DNA of 64,000 nt from Sphingobacterium sp. JB170 (GTDB lineage: Bacteria > Bacteroidota > Bacteroidia > Sphingobacteriales > Sphingobacteriaceae): assembly GCF_900163865.1 (NCBI RefSeq), contig NZ_FUKU01000013.1:186001-250000 (forward strand). The letters are read 5' to 3'. How positions within the stretch are numbered: the first letter of the stretch is position 1; each line of letters starts with the position of its first letter. Position numbers and translations under genes: made by a program. The notes under the pieces were generated by a model. That model saw only the letters and a list, made by a program, of their open reading frames with translations, did no database searches and had not been told where the DNA came from. Of this stretch, positions 29,793 to 39,309 are shown one piece after another.

Positions 29793-30905
29793 ATGATGCA
29801 CGACGTAAAAAAGAACAAATTGATACTAACCCTACTGCTAACCGCAATAAGTATGAGCACATTTGCCCAACAATACCACAGCGAAAAATTAATCGTTGCT
29901 GCATCAGTAGGGGAATACCGCCCAATAGGTGTCAGCGTAAATTCCGCGAACAGACTATTTGTCTCCTTCCCCAGACAAGGCGAAAACTACGAGTTTGGGT
30001 TAACAGAAATAGTAGATGGCAAGCGCGTACCCTACCCCAATGCCGAGTGGAATAAGCAAGGAGATCCAAAAGATCACTTTGTGAATGTTCAGGACCTATT
30101 TGTTGATGCGCAAGATTATCTATGGGTTCTCGATGCAAAGCCATCCTCCTCGGGATCGATTTTTGGCTCCTCAGCCAAAACATCGAACGGGCAATTCAAA
30201 TTACTTAAGATAAATACAAAAACAAATTCGCTAGAGCGGATTTACACCTTTGATGATGTTAATAAGTCCCTCGCCGGATTAAACGATATCCGCGTGGATC
30301 TACAAAAAAACCTTGCTTACCTCTCCGACCCTGGACTGGCAGCGATTATTGTGCTCGATCTGAAAACGGGAAATACGCGTCGAGTTTTGGAGAAAACCTC
30401 CTCCACGCTTGCCGACCCTTCGGTGGAGCTCAGCTACAAAGGAAGACCCATGCGCGATAAGAGCGGTAATCCATTTGTTTCAAACGTGAATGGTATCGCC
30501 CTGACGCACGACTTCAAATACCTCTATTTTAAACCGATCAACAATACTAATTTGTTCCGCATTCAGACGCAGTACCTTGCCGACACCACCTTAAGTGCAC
30601 AAGAATTGCAAGAAAAAGTTGAAAACATAGCGTCGGTCGGAGTAACGCATGGATTAATCGCCGATAAACAAGGAAAGATATACCTCACAACCTCATTAGA
30701 TTACGCTATAAAATACCTCACACCCGATGGGAAGTTGCATACGCTAGTTCAAGATTCGCGCCTGCTATGGCCAGATTCTTTCGGAATCGGTACCGACGGC
30801 TACCTTTACTTTTCATGCGCGCAGCTCGCTCAAGACCCACAGTGGAACAACGGTATCAATCGCACCGAACTACCTTACAACGTATTTAAAGTAAAACTCC
30901 CCTAG
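29793..30905 (+). CDS. Secreted yellow/MRJP-like (L-dopachrome-tautomerase-related) protein
   Basis: The protein has 370 residues and a signal peptide (LILTLLLTAISMSTFAQ). The ATG at 29796 is an equal alternative start. The six-bladed propeller of the major-royal-jelly/yellow family is shown by GEYRPIGVSVNSANRLFVSFPR, VQDLFVDAQDYLWVLDA, LNDIRVD, ALTHDFKYLYFKP and WPDSFGIGTDGYLYFSC. Family members bind or convert small aromatic amines in insects; bacterial roles are mostly unknown. It stands 207 bases after the ebo cluster, beyond a likely terminator, so it probably has its own promoter but may share the theme of handling an aromatic metabolite outside the cell. Confidence 0.85.
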   Translation: MMHDVKKNKLILTLLLTAISMSTFAQQYHSEKLIVAASVGEYRPIGVSVNSANRLFVSFPRQGENYEFGLTEIVDGKRVPYPNAEWNKQGDPKDHFVNVQDLFVDAQDYLWVLDAKPSSSGSIFGSSAKTSNGQFKLLKINTKTNSLERIYTFDDVNKSLAGLNDIRVDLQKNLAYLSDPGLAAIIVLDLKTGNTRRVLEKTSSTLADPSVELSYKGRPMRDKSGNPFVSNVNGIALTHDFKYLYFKPINNTNLFRIQTQYLADTTLSAQELQEKVENIASVGVTHGLIADKQGKIYLTTSLDYAIKYLTPDGKLHTLVQDSRLLWPDSFGIGTDGYLYFSCAQLAQDPQWNNGINRTELPYNVFKVKLP

Positions 30906-31099
30906 CTTGCATCCGACAAATAAGATAAAGAAAACATTACGTGCTATCTTAAAATCAAAACATTTCGCTTTCCAATTCGAATAGCATAGACAACATACAT
31001 ATAACTCTTAAACGGGAGTTGAACATTTGATGAAATGAAAAATCTAACTGGGACTAAACCGAGTACTTCCTAAAATCAGATTCGGTCTTAATTGAATAA

Positions 31100-32113
31100 T
31101 TAAACAGCTTCAATACTATTTTTGTATTTATTAGGCGTTGTACCCGTCCATTTTTTGAAAGCTCGAACAAATCCGCTAGGTTCCGCGTAACCCAAAATAT
31201 TAGAAATTTCTTTAATAGAAGATGAGCTGTTTGTGATGTAATGAATTGCCAATGATTTTCGAACTTCTTCAACGATTTGAATATAAGAGACACCCTCTTG
31301 TTTAAGTTGTCGTTGGAGTGTCCTTACACTGACGTTAAAATTCCCCGATACAGATTCTATCGAAAGCGAATATAGATAAGAGTTCGCAATTAAAAAGTTA
31401 AAAACCCTTGTAGAAAGGCTGCCATGCATAGATGTGGGGTTTTGCAATTTGTAGACCTTCTCAATTAACAACCTTTGAATTTCATAATTCGCGGTTATGA
31501 TTTTGGTTTTCAAATGGTTCTTGTTGAACTCTAAAATGTAATTGTCACTTTTTTTTGTTGGGCAATTCAAAATAGTCTCGTACTCTTTCCTATGCTGCAT
31601 TTTAAATGTTGGAAAACTGGCCCGTATAGGTTTAAGGTTTTCAAGTAGCAATCCTTTCAATTCGTAAAGTGTAAAAGCAATTAGAAAATCGCCCATTTGA
31701 TGTTGTGCAGTAGGACTATGGCTAAATCCACTAATTTTTTCAAAAGTGATAGTAAACGTGCTCTCCTTTTCATCAACACGAATACCATAAAAATCGGTGA
31801 GCAAATGAACCATATTGCAAGCTAATTCTAGAGCTTCTTTTACATTATTACTCATCTGGATAACCTGCCCTACAACGCCCAGTGCCGCTAACTGCATCGT
31901 TGTTCCGAAATGAAACCCTGCTAAGTCATTTTTGGAAAGATGTACAATATTTTTCCAGATACTCTCAAACTGATGGTTGGAAATTTTAAAGGTGGAAGAT
32001 GTACACAGTTCGTGATATGAAATGCCCGAAAGAGACGCCAACTTCGCTGAATCTAAGCCTCTTTCTTTACAAAATAGAAATAATGCTTGTAAAAATACTT
32101 GTCTATAATTCAT
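31100..32113 (-). CDS. AraC-family transcriptional regulator with N-terminal arabinose-binding-like domain
   Basis: I start at the ATG at 32113; an upstream in-frame TTG at 32128 is less likely. The protein has 337 residues. The C-terminal double HTH covers about residues 240-330 (VSGNFNVSVRTLQRQLKQEG, IKEISNILGYAEPSGFVRAFKKWTG). The N-terminal half is the OruR/ArgR-type ligand domain. It is much more AT-rich than the operons to its left. It faces away from two small genes at 32240-33009 and probably controls them from the intervening 126 bases. Signs point to transfer into the chromosome as a three-gene module. Confidence 0.9.
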   Translation of the reverse strand: MNYRQVFLQALFLFCKERGLDSAKLASLSGISYHELCTSSTFKISNHQFESIWKNIVHLSKNDLAGFHFGTTMQLAALGVVGQVIQMSNNVKEALELACNMVHLLTDFYGIRVDEKESTFTITFEKISGFSHSPTAQHQMGDFLIAFTLYELKGLLLENLKPIRASFPTFKMQHRKEYETILNCPTKKSDNYILEFNKNHLKTKIITANYEIQRLLIEKVYKLQNPTSMHGSLSTRVFNFLIANSYLYSLSIESVSGNFNVSVRTLQRQLKQEGVSYIQIVEEVRKSLAIHYITNSSSSIKEISNILGYAEPSGFVRAFKKWTGTTPNKYKNSIEAV

Positions 32114-32239
32114 AATATATATGTGCAAGCGTGCCTATCAAATTAGCATCCGCTGGCGTGAAATACCCATACAATGTCATGTAAAGATAACGATAAGCAG
32201 GCAGTTGGAAAATAACTTTGTTTAAACAAATAAAAGCTT

Positions 32240-32608
32240 ATGTTACTAAAAAATGTTTTAATGATTAACGCGGTTAGCTCAGGAATTACTGGTGTTTTAC
32301 TTGCACTCAAATCAGATATTGTCGCAACTCTATTTAAGACAAACAACGCAGTTCCCTTTGTTTGGGTAGGTGATTTTCTGATCCTTTTTTCCCTTTTTGT
32401 CTTTCTAACTGCAATTAAAAACCCGATTCATAAAGGTTGGGTAAAACTTATTATCGGTGTGGATATCTCTTGGGTATTGTCAAGTATTTTTATATCTGCA
32501 TGGTTGTTTCCATCTATTAGCATGGTTGGCTCAATCACAATTCTCGCCGTTGCTGGTTGGGTCGGCTTGATGGCTTATTTACAAACTAAAACGCAACATC
32601 AAATCTAA
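32240..32608 (+). CDS. Small integral membrane protein, function unknown
   Basis: This 122-residue protein has four hydrophobic segments (about residues 5-25, 43-62, 69-92 and 96-115) and no known motif that I recognise. It is two bases upstream of the NTF2-like gene and divergent from the AraC regulator, so it is likely a regulated member of that module. Base composition is AT-rich like its neighbours. Confidence 0.75.
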   Translation: MLLKNVLMINAVSSGITGVLLALKSDIVATLFKTNNAVPFVWVGDFLILFSLFVFLTAIKNPIHKGWVKLIIGVDISWVLSSIFISAWLFPSISMVGSITILAVAGWVGLMAYLQTKTQHQI

Positions 32609-32610
32609 AA

Positions 32611-33009
32611 ATGAATATGATAAAAACAATAGTTAATGACTTTCTCAACTATATGCATAAAAGGGATTTGAAGAATCTTATAAATCTTTTTGCAGAAGAA
32701 GTCAATTGGGAAATACCAGGAAATACTCGAGACCTAAAATGGCTCGGTATAAGAAAGAACAAATCTGAAGTGGAATCATTTTTCGAGTTACTTTGGAAAG
32801 AAACCGAGCCGATCTCGGCTGAGATTCATAAGGTTTTGTTCGACAAAGATGAAGTAATCTTAAAGGGCGTATTCACGACTAAGATGTTGAGAACTGACAA
32901 AATTGTAACTTCTATCTTTTTTATCCATTTTAAAGTTTACAACGGTAAGATAATAGAATACATACTATTGGAGGACACTTATGCTGTTTCTAAGTCAATG
33001 GAGCTATAG
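32611..33009 (+). CDS. NTF2-like / SnoaL-like protein
   Basis: The protein has 132 residues. The pattern is that of small cone-shaped NTF2-like folds: FLNYMHKRDLKNLINLFAEEVNWEIPG, VESFFELLWKET, then beta-strands ending in FFIHFKVYNGKIIEYILLEDTYAVSKSM. Such proteins may be isomerases, hydrolases or binding proteins for small polyketide or steroid-like molecules. Two bases separate it from the membrane-protein gene, so the two are probably co-translated. Confidence 0.8.
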   Translation: MNMIKTIVNDFLNYMHKRDLKNLINLFAEEVNWEIPGNTRDLKWLGIRKNKSEVESFFELLWKETEPISAEIHKVLFDKDEVILKGVFTTKMLRTDKIVTSIFFIHFKVYNGKIIEYILLEDTYAVSKSMEL

Positions 33010-33186
33010 GTAGTAATCCAACAGCGAGGAATATTTTTGCGTAATTTCCACCTAAATTTTCGGTGACATATCATGGTATTTGGTTATTTTTAACCAAATC
33101 CTCCATAGGTTCTTTCGATATTAACACCGGGGAGTTCCAGGGAAAGCCTCACTCGTTTAAACTTTCACTCCTGTAAATCAACTAGA

Positions 33187-33227
33187 AGCAATAGATCGAG
33201 TTCCCTATGGGAACTCGATCTATTGCT
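33187..33227. terminator. Perfect 19-bp inverted repeat after fabD
   Basis: AGCAATAGATCGAGTTCCC, the triplet TAT, then the exact reverse complement. It stands 18 bases downstream of the fabD stop (fabD reads leftwards) and after the NTF2-like gene on the other strand. No strong T-tract follows on either side, so it is an unusual terminator or an mRNA-stabilising hairpin for two converging genes. Confidence 0.6.
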
Positions 33228-33244
33228 AACCGTTTACGTTTATT

Positions 33245-34135
33245 TTATTCGCCGATTTTTGCTGCCGATGTCGACACCTTGCGGTCAACTTTCTTGACTA
33301 ATCCTTGCAGCACGTTACCCGGACCAACTTCCACAAAGGCCTCCGCACCGTCGGCAAGCATATTTTGCACGGTTTGCGTCCAGCGTACAGCGCCCGTTAG
33401 CTGCGCGATCAAGTTCGCCTTGATAGCAGCAGGGTCCGTATAAGCCTTAGCGTCTACGTTTTGATAGATAGGACATATCGGCGCCTTAATTTCTGTGGAC
33501 TCGATAGCCGTTTGCAGCTCCACTTTCGCGGGCTCCATCAGCGGGGAGTGGAATGCCCCCCCCACGTTTAATTTCAAGGCTCTTTTGGCGCCTGCCTCAG
33601 TCAATAGAACACACGCTTTATCAACCCCTTCGATAGATCCGGAGATCACCAACTGTCCCGGACAATTGTAATTTGCCGGTACGACAACCTCTTCGACCTG
33701 CGCACAAATTTTCTCAACAGTTTCATCATCTAGCCCCAATATAGCCGCCATCGTGGAAGGCTGCGCCTGGCATGCTTTCTGCATCGCGTTAGCCCGTTGG
33801 GAAACGAGTTTCAGCCCGTCCTCAAAGGAAAGAGCTCCGGCAGAAACAAGCGCAGAAAACTCGCCTAAAGAGTGGCCCGCAACCATCGAGGGTTTAAAGT
33901 CCTCGCCCAAAGCACCGGCTAAAATGACCGAATGCAGGAAAATAGCTGGCTGGGTGACATTCGTTTGCTTCAAATCTTCCTCGGTGCCCGAGAACATGAT
34001 ATCAGTAATACGGAAGCCCAGAATATCATTTGCTTTTTCAAACAATGCTTTTGTCTGTTCATTCAAGTTATAAAGGTCTTGCCCCATTCCTACGAACTGA
34101 GCCCCTTGACCTGGAAATACATATGCTGTCTTCAT
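33245..34135 (-). CDS. fabD: Malonyl-CoA:ACP transacylase
   Basis: I use the ATG at 34135 (MKTAYVFPGQG), the conserved family start; an in-frame ATG at 34156 adds only ADNKYF. The 296-residue enzyme carries the nucleophile motif GHSLGEFSAL with Ser at residue 89, the GQGAQ oxyanion segment at the N-terminus, the arginine-containing LVSQRANAMQKAC and the His motif GGAFHSPLMEPA near residue 190. It loads malonyl groups onto acyl carrier protein for fatty-acid synthesis. Standing alone here, not in a fab operon. Confidence 0.95.
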   Translation of the reverse strand: MKTAYVFPGQGAQFVGMGQDLYNLNEQTKALFEKANDILGFRITDIMFSGTEEDLKQTNVTQPAIFLHSVILAGALGEDFKPSMVAGHSLGEFSALVSAGALSFEDGLKLVSQRANAMQKACQAQPSTMAAILGLDDETVEKICAQVEEVVVPANYNCPGQLVISGSIEGVDKACVLLTEAGAKRALKLNVGGAFHSPLMEPAKVELQTAIESTEIKAPICPIYQNVDAKAYTDPAAIKANLIAQLTGAVRWTQTVQNMLADGAEAFVEVGPGNVLQGLVKKVDRKVSTSAAKIGE

Positions 34136-34210
34136 AAAATATTTATTATCGGCCAAAAATATAATTTTTTTTGCCGGATTTATACATTCGGTAACGAATC
34201 GTCATAAAAA

Positions 34211-35446
34211 CTACTCCTGATCCTCGGGAAGAAAACTCATGGAGCTCAGTTTGCCCTCATCAAAAACTTCGCGTGCCACATCGAGCAGATCACCGGTGCT
34301 TACCTGATCAATTTTGTTGAATACCTCGGCTAAAGAAATCACTCTGTCGTAGTCCATCACATTTTTAGCCGCCGCGATAATCATACTCATCCTACTCTCT
34401 TCGGCAAGCGCTATCTGTCCCTTAAACTTATGTTTTGCTTTCTTGAGTTGGCCTTCGCTAACGCCTTTCACCTTGAGCCTGTCAAGCTCTTTAAATACAA
34501 GCTTCTTAGCCCGTTCCACCTTTTCCGGATCAGTACCCAAATATACAGTAAACAGCCCCGTGTCGCCAAACAGGGAGTAGTTAGACTCGATCGTATATGC
34601 AATACCGTATTTCTCACGGATGGATAGGTTTAAAATTGAGCTCATCCCGAAGCCACCAAGCATATTGTTTAAGAGCAACAAGCCGGTTTTACGCTCATCG
34701 TGTATACCATAAGCGGGCCCGCCGAGCATGTAATGCACCTGGTTAATGGGTTTGTCAACCTGCACGTGTTGCGGGATGACGGGTAATGTTGCTCCGCGTG
34801 AGCGCACAGGTGTGTTGCTTACCACGGGTCCAAAATATCGCCTTAACATTCTTTCCACCGCCCCAAGTTCGTAGTCTCCGGTTATACCGATGACAATTTC
34901 CCCCGTATTATAATTATCGCGCATAAACTCACGCAGATCGCTCTCTTGGAAGCCTTTCAAGTCTTCTTCGAGTCCCAAGATGTTGTGTCCTAAGCCCGAT
35001 CCTTTATAGATCAAGTCTTCGTAATCATCAATAATAGATTCCTCCGGACTATCTAAGTAAGAAGCCATCTCATCGGCAATAACCCCTTTTTCTTTCTCCA
35101 TTTCTTCTTGCGGAAAAGTAGAATGGAAAATGATATCCTCGAACAGATCCACCGCTCGCGAGAGGTGTGGCTTTAGAATCGAGGCGTGAATACAGGTATA
35201 CTCTTTGGTCGTATAGGCATTCAAATCTCCCCCTACAGACTCCAGATAGTTAAGGATCTGCTGCATCGAGCGGCGCTCGGTTTGCTTAAAAAGAAGATGC
35301 TCAATAAAATGAGCAACGCCATATTTTCCCTCTTTTTCATCGCGCGAACCTGCATTGACAACAAGACAGGTATGCGTTATGGGTGAGGACTGTCGGTGAA
35401 ATACCGCGCGGATACCGTTATCCAAGCGAATAATTTCATATTCCAT
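34211..35446 (-). CDS. M16-family zinc metallopeptidase (processing-peptidase-like)
   Basis: The protein has 411 residues and no signal peptide. The inverted zinc motif HxxEH is seen in VAHFIEHLLFK near residue 46, with the distal Glu of the family in EKEKGVIADEMASY near residue 120. The second, inactive half (VDKPINQVHYMLGGPAY, LNLSIREKYGIAYTIES with the typical R-Y segment) follows. It belongs to the YmxG/PMPCB-like group, which degrades peptides. The gene is transcribed leftwards towards fabD, 75 bases away. Confidence 0.92.
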   Translation of the reverse strand: MEYEIIRLDNGIRAVFHRQSSPITHTCLVVNAGSRDEKEGKYGVAHFIEHLLFKQTERRSMQQILNYLESVGGDLNAYTTKEYTCIHASILKPHLSRAVDLFEDIIFHSTFPQEEMEKEKGVIADEMASYLDSPEESIIDDYEDLIYKGSGLGHNILGLEEDLKGFQESDLREFMRDNYNTGEIVIGITGDYELGAVERMLRRYFGPVVSNTPVRSRGATLPVIPQHVQVDKPINQVHYMLGGPAYGIHDERKTGLLLLNNMLGGFGMSSILNLSIREKYGIAYTIESNYSLFGDTGLFTVYLGTDPEKVERAKKLVFKELDRLKVKGVSEGQLKKAKHKFKGQIALAEESRMSMIIAAAKNVMDYDRVISLAEVFNKIDQVSTGDLLDVAREVFDEGKLSSMSFLPEDQE

Positions 35447-35539
35447 ATATATTCGTTCTCAAAAATTACTCTTAAATATACCACGCGGCAAGTAAATAAA
35501 GCCGCCGGTAACTAACTGATACTATCTCAATTCGGGAAT

Positions 35540-35585
35540 TTTTTCACCCCGTCTACAGCGGTGAAAAATCCAAAAGACAAAGTTA
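35540..35585 (-). promoter_or_regulatory. Promoter and leader hairpin of the M16 peptidase gene
   Basis: TAACTTTG on the minus strand (35585-35578) fits TAnnTTTG exactly. Just downstream, a 9-bp stem TTTTTCACC/GGTGAAAAA (35540-35568) would form in the 5' leader, about 95 bases before the start codon. No T-tract follows, so it is not a plain terminator. The rest of 35447-35683 has no gene. Confidence 0.4.
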
Positions 35586-35683
35586 CGCAATTAAAAAGGA
35601 ACAGCTGCAGTTCTTTTGGTCGAACTACAACTGCACACTATCAACTGCAACTATAAACTAAATCGTGAAAGTCCTTATCGATA

Positions 35684-38494
35684 TTACCTTCGCGGTCTGC
35701 GCATTCCGCCTGGAAACCGGCCTTCGTTTGAGGGGGCCGCGCCCGAGAACTTCTGCAACTTAAAGGTGAACGTCAACATGAAGTATCGAGCCAATCTATT
35801 CGTCTGCGTATCCGTGATGTAGTAGTCGGATACCGTGCGCGAGATATTGGTTTGCTCATTAAGCAAATCATACCCTTGAAGACGAAGCGTGCCGCGCTGG
35901 TCTTTTAAGAACCGCTGCTCAATATAACTGTTAATAATAAATGGGTTAGCATTCAAACTTCCGTACCCGCTATTGAATGTTTTTGCCACGTCAACACCAA
36001 CGATAGTTGACGGCGTGATATTCACTGAAGCGATAATATTCGGTGCCCAAGACTGTACCGAGCGGTCGGAATTTCCAGAGAATGTATTGGTTGTATGATT
36101 ATACGAATAACGCACTCCCGGATTGATCTCCAAGTTCTCGGAAGGGTTATAGCGAAACATCAATCCCTGCATAAATACCCAGTTGTTGGCAATATTCTTA
36201 TCACCAGTAACGGCATCCTTGTCGTTGGAAACGTACGAGAGGTTCTTATTGTAAGTGATGCCCCCCATAAAGTTAATGCTGTAAGTTTTATTTTTAATCG
36301 ATTTCCCGAAATGATAGAATCCATTCGCTCCGTAAGTGCTCTCATCGGCATTTAAATAACGAATTTCTTGAAAAGATCCAACCGTAGGGTCTGCATACAT
36401 TTTATTGAATCCTACAATCCTATCGGTCGTCAAGTTCGCATTAGCCATTGCAAAGAATACATTCCCCTTTTGAAAATCTCCAGAGCGGTATCGAATTCGT
36501 AAGCGGTGTTCAAAAGCTGGGGCAAGATCCGGGTTACCAATCGTCGTATTAGTGCGGTTGGTACTAACCTCGAAAGGTAAGATCTGCGTAACCGTAGGCT
36601 CAGTGGCCTCGCCCGAATAATTGATACTAATGTTCTTTTGGCGCGAAAACTTATACTCAAATCGCGCAATAGGGACAAAATTAAACGACTTACGATCAAT
36701 CTCCCCCGATTCAGAGGCGCTCAGCGCATTACCGCTTAGCACCGAAGGTTGCACCGCACCCCCAATAGCATACGTGATCTTATCGTTACTAAACCGGTAG
36801 CTCGCGCCAATACGGTGGGTCGTAAAACTATAGTCGTAGTTATAATCAAAATTAAGCATCGGATCATCAATAACAGACCCCAGCCGGTCGAAACCTTGTT
36901 GTTTATTCTTGTTGTCGTAATCGTTGACATTTAGGTCATAGTTAAACTCTAAACGACCAAATTCACTAAGAGGTTCAGTGTAATTCACACTACCTCCAGC
37001 ATTCCAACTCTTGTTGTTCACCTGCTGCATGGTAAGCTCATAAATGGAATCTAATGAGGCATTAGGGTCCGTTTGATCGGCCACAATATTATCAAGGGTC
37101 CGGTCAAACTCATTTTCTGTCACTGCGTTATCGTAGTTAAAATTGAAAAATATGTTACGACCTTCATCGTTAAGCTTTCTATTATAAAGCCCGCTGATAC
37201 TGTAGCGCGGAGCGTCGGTAATTGTATTGGTCTGTTGGTATTGGGTATTGTTTAACGCACCATCAAATTCGATCCTTTTGTCGAGCGCGGTTTGCCCTGT
37301 ATTGTTATCAAACCCGAACTGCGGGGTTAACTTCAAATAATCCTTGTCAGTGATATTCCACTCTAAATTACCCTCAAAACGGTGACTGGCCTGTATCGCA
37401 TTGGCATTGGTTTCAGCCGTCTCGGTCTGCGATAGGCCAAGGTTTTCCGTCATGGTGCTAGAAAGGGTCGTATTATCATCGCGCCCGTAAGAATAACTAC
37501 CATAGACCTTAAGCTTGTCGCTGAAGTCATGACGGAAATTAACGCCAATAGACCCCGTCTCGGTAAGTCCCTCCTCGCCACCAAATCCACCGCCACCACG
37601 GCGACCGCCGCCGCCGCCGCGCCGCCGAGAACCACCGCCTACAGCGCTGAAGTCAAATAACCGGGCGTTCATATTGTTCAAGTTTCCAAGCACCGATATC
37701 TGCGTCTTATCGGTCATACCCATCCACATACCGGTCAGCTGATAGCGATCTTCGGTACCATAGCCTGCCCGTAGCGTAGCCATATACCCCTTGTTATATT
37801 CTGGGTCAATCTGGATATTCAGTACTTTTTCCGAATCGCCCGTTTTATTTCCCGTCACATTGGCCATATCGCCATAATCGTCGACCACCTGAATTTTTTC
37901 AATAATATTTGCAGGAAGGTTTTGTGTTGCCGTTTTCACGTCGCCCCCAAAGAAATCCTTTCCATTGATCCGCACGCGTGTAACGGTTTCCCCGTGAGCA
38001 GTCACGTTCCCATCCTTATCCACTTCAACGCCTTGCAACTTTTTCAAAGCATCTTCCGCTACAGCGCCAGTTCTTAGCTTTAAATCCTTAGCTGAATACT
38101 CCACGGTGTCACCCTTCACCTGCACCGTAACAACGCCATCGACCACAACTTCCTCCAACATGTTCTCGATACCTTTAAGTTCAAAAGATGGAATGACCAT
38201 TTTAGATTGCCCCTGCTCAAAAGTAAAGGACCGCTCGAAAGGCTCAAAGCCCAAGCTGCTTATCTTGATGGTGAAGGCTTCCGCCCTTACGCCCGTGAAG
38301 TTAAAGATCCCCGCCTGCGAGGCACTGGTGCCCAACGAATCTTGGTTACTAATTAGCGTAACCGAAGCGCCGGCGATCACTCTAGATTCCGAGTCGCGCA
38401 ACATCCCCTGCACCGATTTGCCCGACTGCGCCCAGGCGCCCGAAAAAGCCATCAATAATGCAGCACCATACATCCATGTAAAAATATGTTTCAT
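35684..38494 (-). CDS. TonB-dependent-receptor-like outer-membrane beta-barrel protein
   Basis: The 936-residue protein has a signal peptide ending in SGAWAQ. A carboxypeptidase-regulatory-like domain covers about residues 27-110. The plug-like region follows (EEVVVDGVVTVQVKGDTVEYSA, TVTRVRINGKDFFGGD). The barrel is of the OMP_b-brl_3 type. Unusual: a glycine/arginine-rich stretch near residue 290 (two GGGG runs alternating with RRR/RR), and a C-terminus rich in Gly, Pro and Arg (FPGGMRRPRR) instead of the usual terminal aromatic residue. It is 20 bases after a CBM9-like gene and is probably co-transcribed with it. Cargo unknown. Confidence 0.88.
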   Translation of the reverse strand: MKHIFTWMYGAALLMAFSGAWAQSGKSVQGMLRDSESRVIAGASVTLISNQDSLGTSASQAGIFNFTGVRAEAFTIKISSLGFEPFERSFTFEQGQSKMVIPSFELKGIENMLEEVVVDGVVTVQVKGDTVEYSAKDLKLRTGAVAEDALKKLQGVEVDKDGNVTAHGETVTRVRINGKDFFGGDVKTATQNLPANIIEKIQVVDDYGDMANVTGNKTGDSEKVLNIQIDPEYNKGYMATLRAGYGTEDRYQLTGMWMGMTDKTQISVLGNLNNMNARLFDFSAVGGGSRRRGGGGGRRGGGGFGGEEGLTETGSIGVNFRHDFSDKLKVYGSYSYGRDDNTTLSSTMTENLGLSQTETAETNANAIQASHRFEGNLEWNITDKDYLKLTPQFGFDNNTGQTALDKRIEFDGALNNTQYQQTNTITDAPRYSISGLYNRKLNDEGRNIFFNFNYDNAVTENEFDRTLDNIVADQTDPNASLDSIYELTMQQVNNKSWNAGGSVNYTEPLSEFGRLEFNYDLNVNDYDNKNKQQGFDRLGSVIDDPMLNFDYNYDYSFTTHRIGASYRFSNDKITYAIGGAVQPSVLSGNALSASESGEIDRKSFNFVPIARFEYKFSRQKNISINYSGEATEPTVTQILPFEVSTNRTNTTIGNPDLAPAFEHRLRIRYRSGDFQKGNVFFAMANANLTTDRIVGFNKMYADPTVGSFQEIRYLNADESTYGANGFYHFGKSIKNKTYSINFMGGITYNKNLSYVSNDKDAVTGDKNIANNWVFMQGLMFRYNPSENLEINPGVRYSYNHTTNTFSGNSDRSVQSWAPNIIASVNITPSTIVGVDVAKTFNSGYGSLNANPFIINSYIEQRFLKDQRGTLRLQGYDLLNEQTNISRTVSDYYITDTQTNRLARYFMLTFTFKLQKFSGAAPSNEGRFPGGMRRPRR

Positions 38495-38514
38495 CTTTCT
38501 ATTTGTATTCTTTT

Positions 38515-39309
38515 TTATAACTCGACAGCCAGCAGCACCTTACTTACCGGCTCGCGCTTGGCCTTGCCTGCTTTAACTCTTGTCCGCAAGACATTAACCG
38601 TGCTAGAAGCCTTCGCGCCGCGCCGCTTGGAAAGGGCCGATCGGTCTGCATGAATTTCCACTTTCATCCGCAGTGACTGCTTGTTGAAATCCCAGCGCTC
38701 TTTTGCCAACACAACTTCAAAGGCGATAGCCAGGCTATCTACAATCATTCCTTTAGCTATAAGGCCGTAGCTATTCTTCGCCGCCAGCAACCCTTCGGGC
38801 ACGCCCGAAAAGCCAAAGACCTGGTATCCACGCGAGCGCTCCATAAGCGCTCGCTTGAGCGCCAAGGGATCATCACGGTCGCGCTCTTCGTTCATCAAAG
38901 CCCGCCGCACCTCATCATCGGCATACGGAAACCAAAAAAGGGCGTCCTTCTTTCTTTTTTCGTTAGCATCCAGCTCAATCGAAATACCTTCAAGCATCGC
39001 TCTACTTTGCAATAAGTTATCTTGGATTAATAGCGCTAGGTATATATTGTTCTCATCCTGAGCAATACCGTAGGAAAAATCATCGTCGTCTGAAACAGGC
39101 TGCAGTTCGCCACTCCACTCCGAGAGGTCACCATCGATCACCAGTTCGTCCATAGCTTGGGCATGCACGAACACTCTTTTTTGAGCCCAGCCCGAGAACG
39201 CTAGAAAAACAAACAACACAGCGAGGAGCACTCGAAGCCTCGCGCCAGCTTTCTTGTCGCTATAACCGGCCTGAAATGGTATTTCTGTAATCACAAAACA
39301 AAACAACAT
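38515..39309 (-). CDS. Secreted CBM9-like domain protein, function unknown
   Basis: The protein has 264 residues. The hydrophobic signal (LRVLLAVLFVFLAFSGWAQ) is preceded by about 25 residues, so the real start may be further inside. The motif ELVIDGDLSEWSGELQPV is the opening of CBM9-like and DOMON-related domains found at the head of many Bacteroidota surface proteins. A strongly charged middle (DEVRRALMNEERDRDDP) and a basic C-terminal tail follow. It lies 20 bases upstream of the TonB-type barrel gene in the same direction. A partner role at the outer membrane is inference. Confidence 0.7.
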   Translation of the reverse strand: MLFCFVITEIPFQAGYSDKKAGARLRVLLAVLFVFLAFSGWAQKRVFVHAQAMDELVIDGDLSEWSGELQPVSDDDDFSYGIAQDENNIYLALLIQDNLLQSRAMLEGISIELDANEKRKKDALFWFPYADDEVRRALMNEERDRDDPLALKRALMERSRGYQVFGFSGVPEGLLAAKNSYGLIAKGMIVDSLAIAFEVVLAKERWDFNKQSLRMKVEIHADRSALSKRRGAKASSTVNVLRTRVKAGKAKREPVSKVLLAVEL

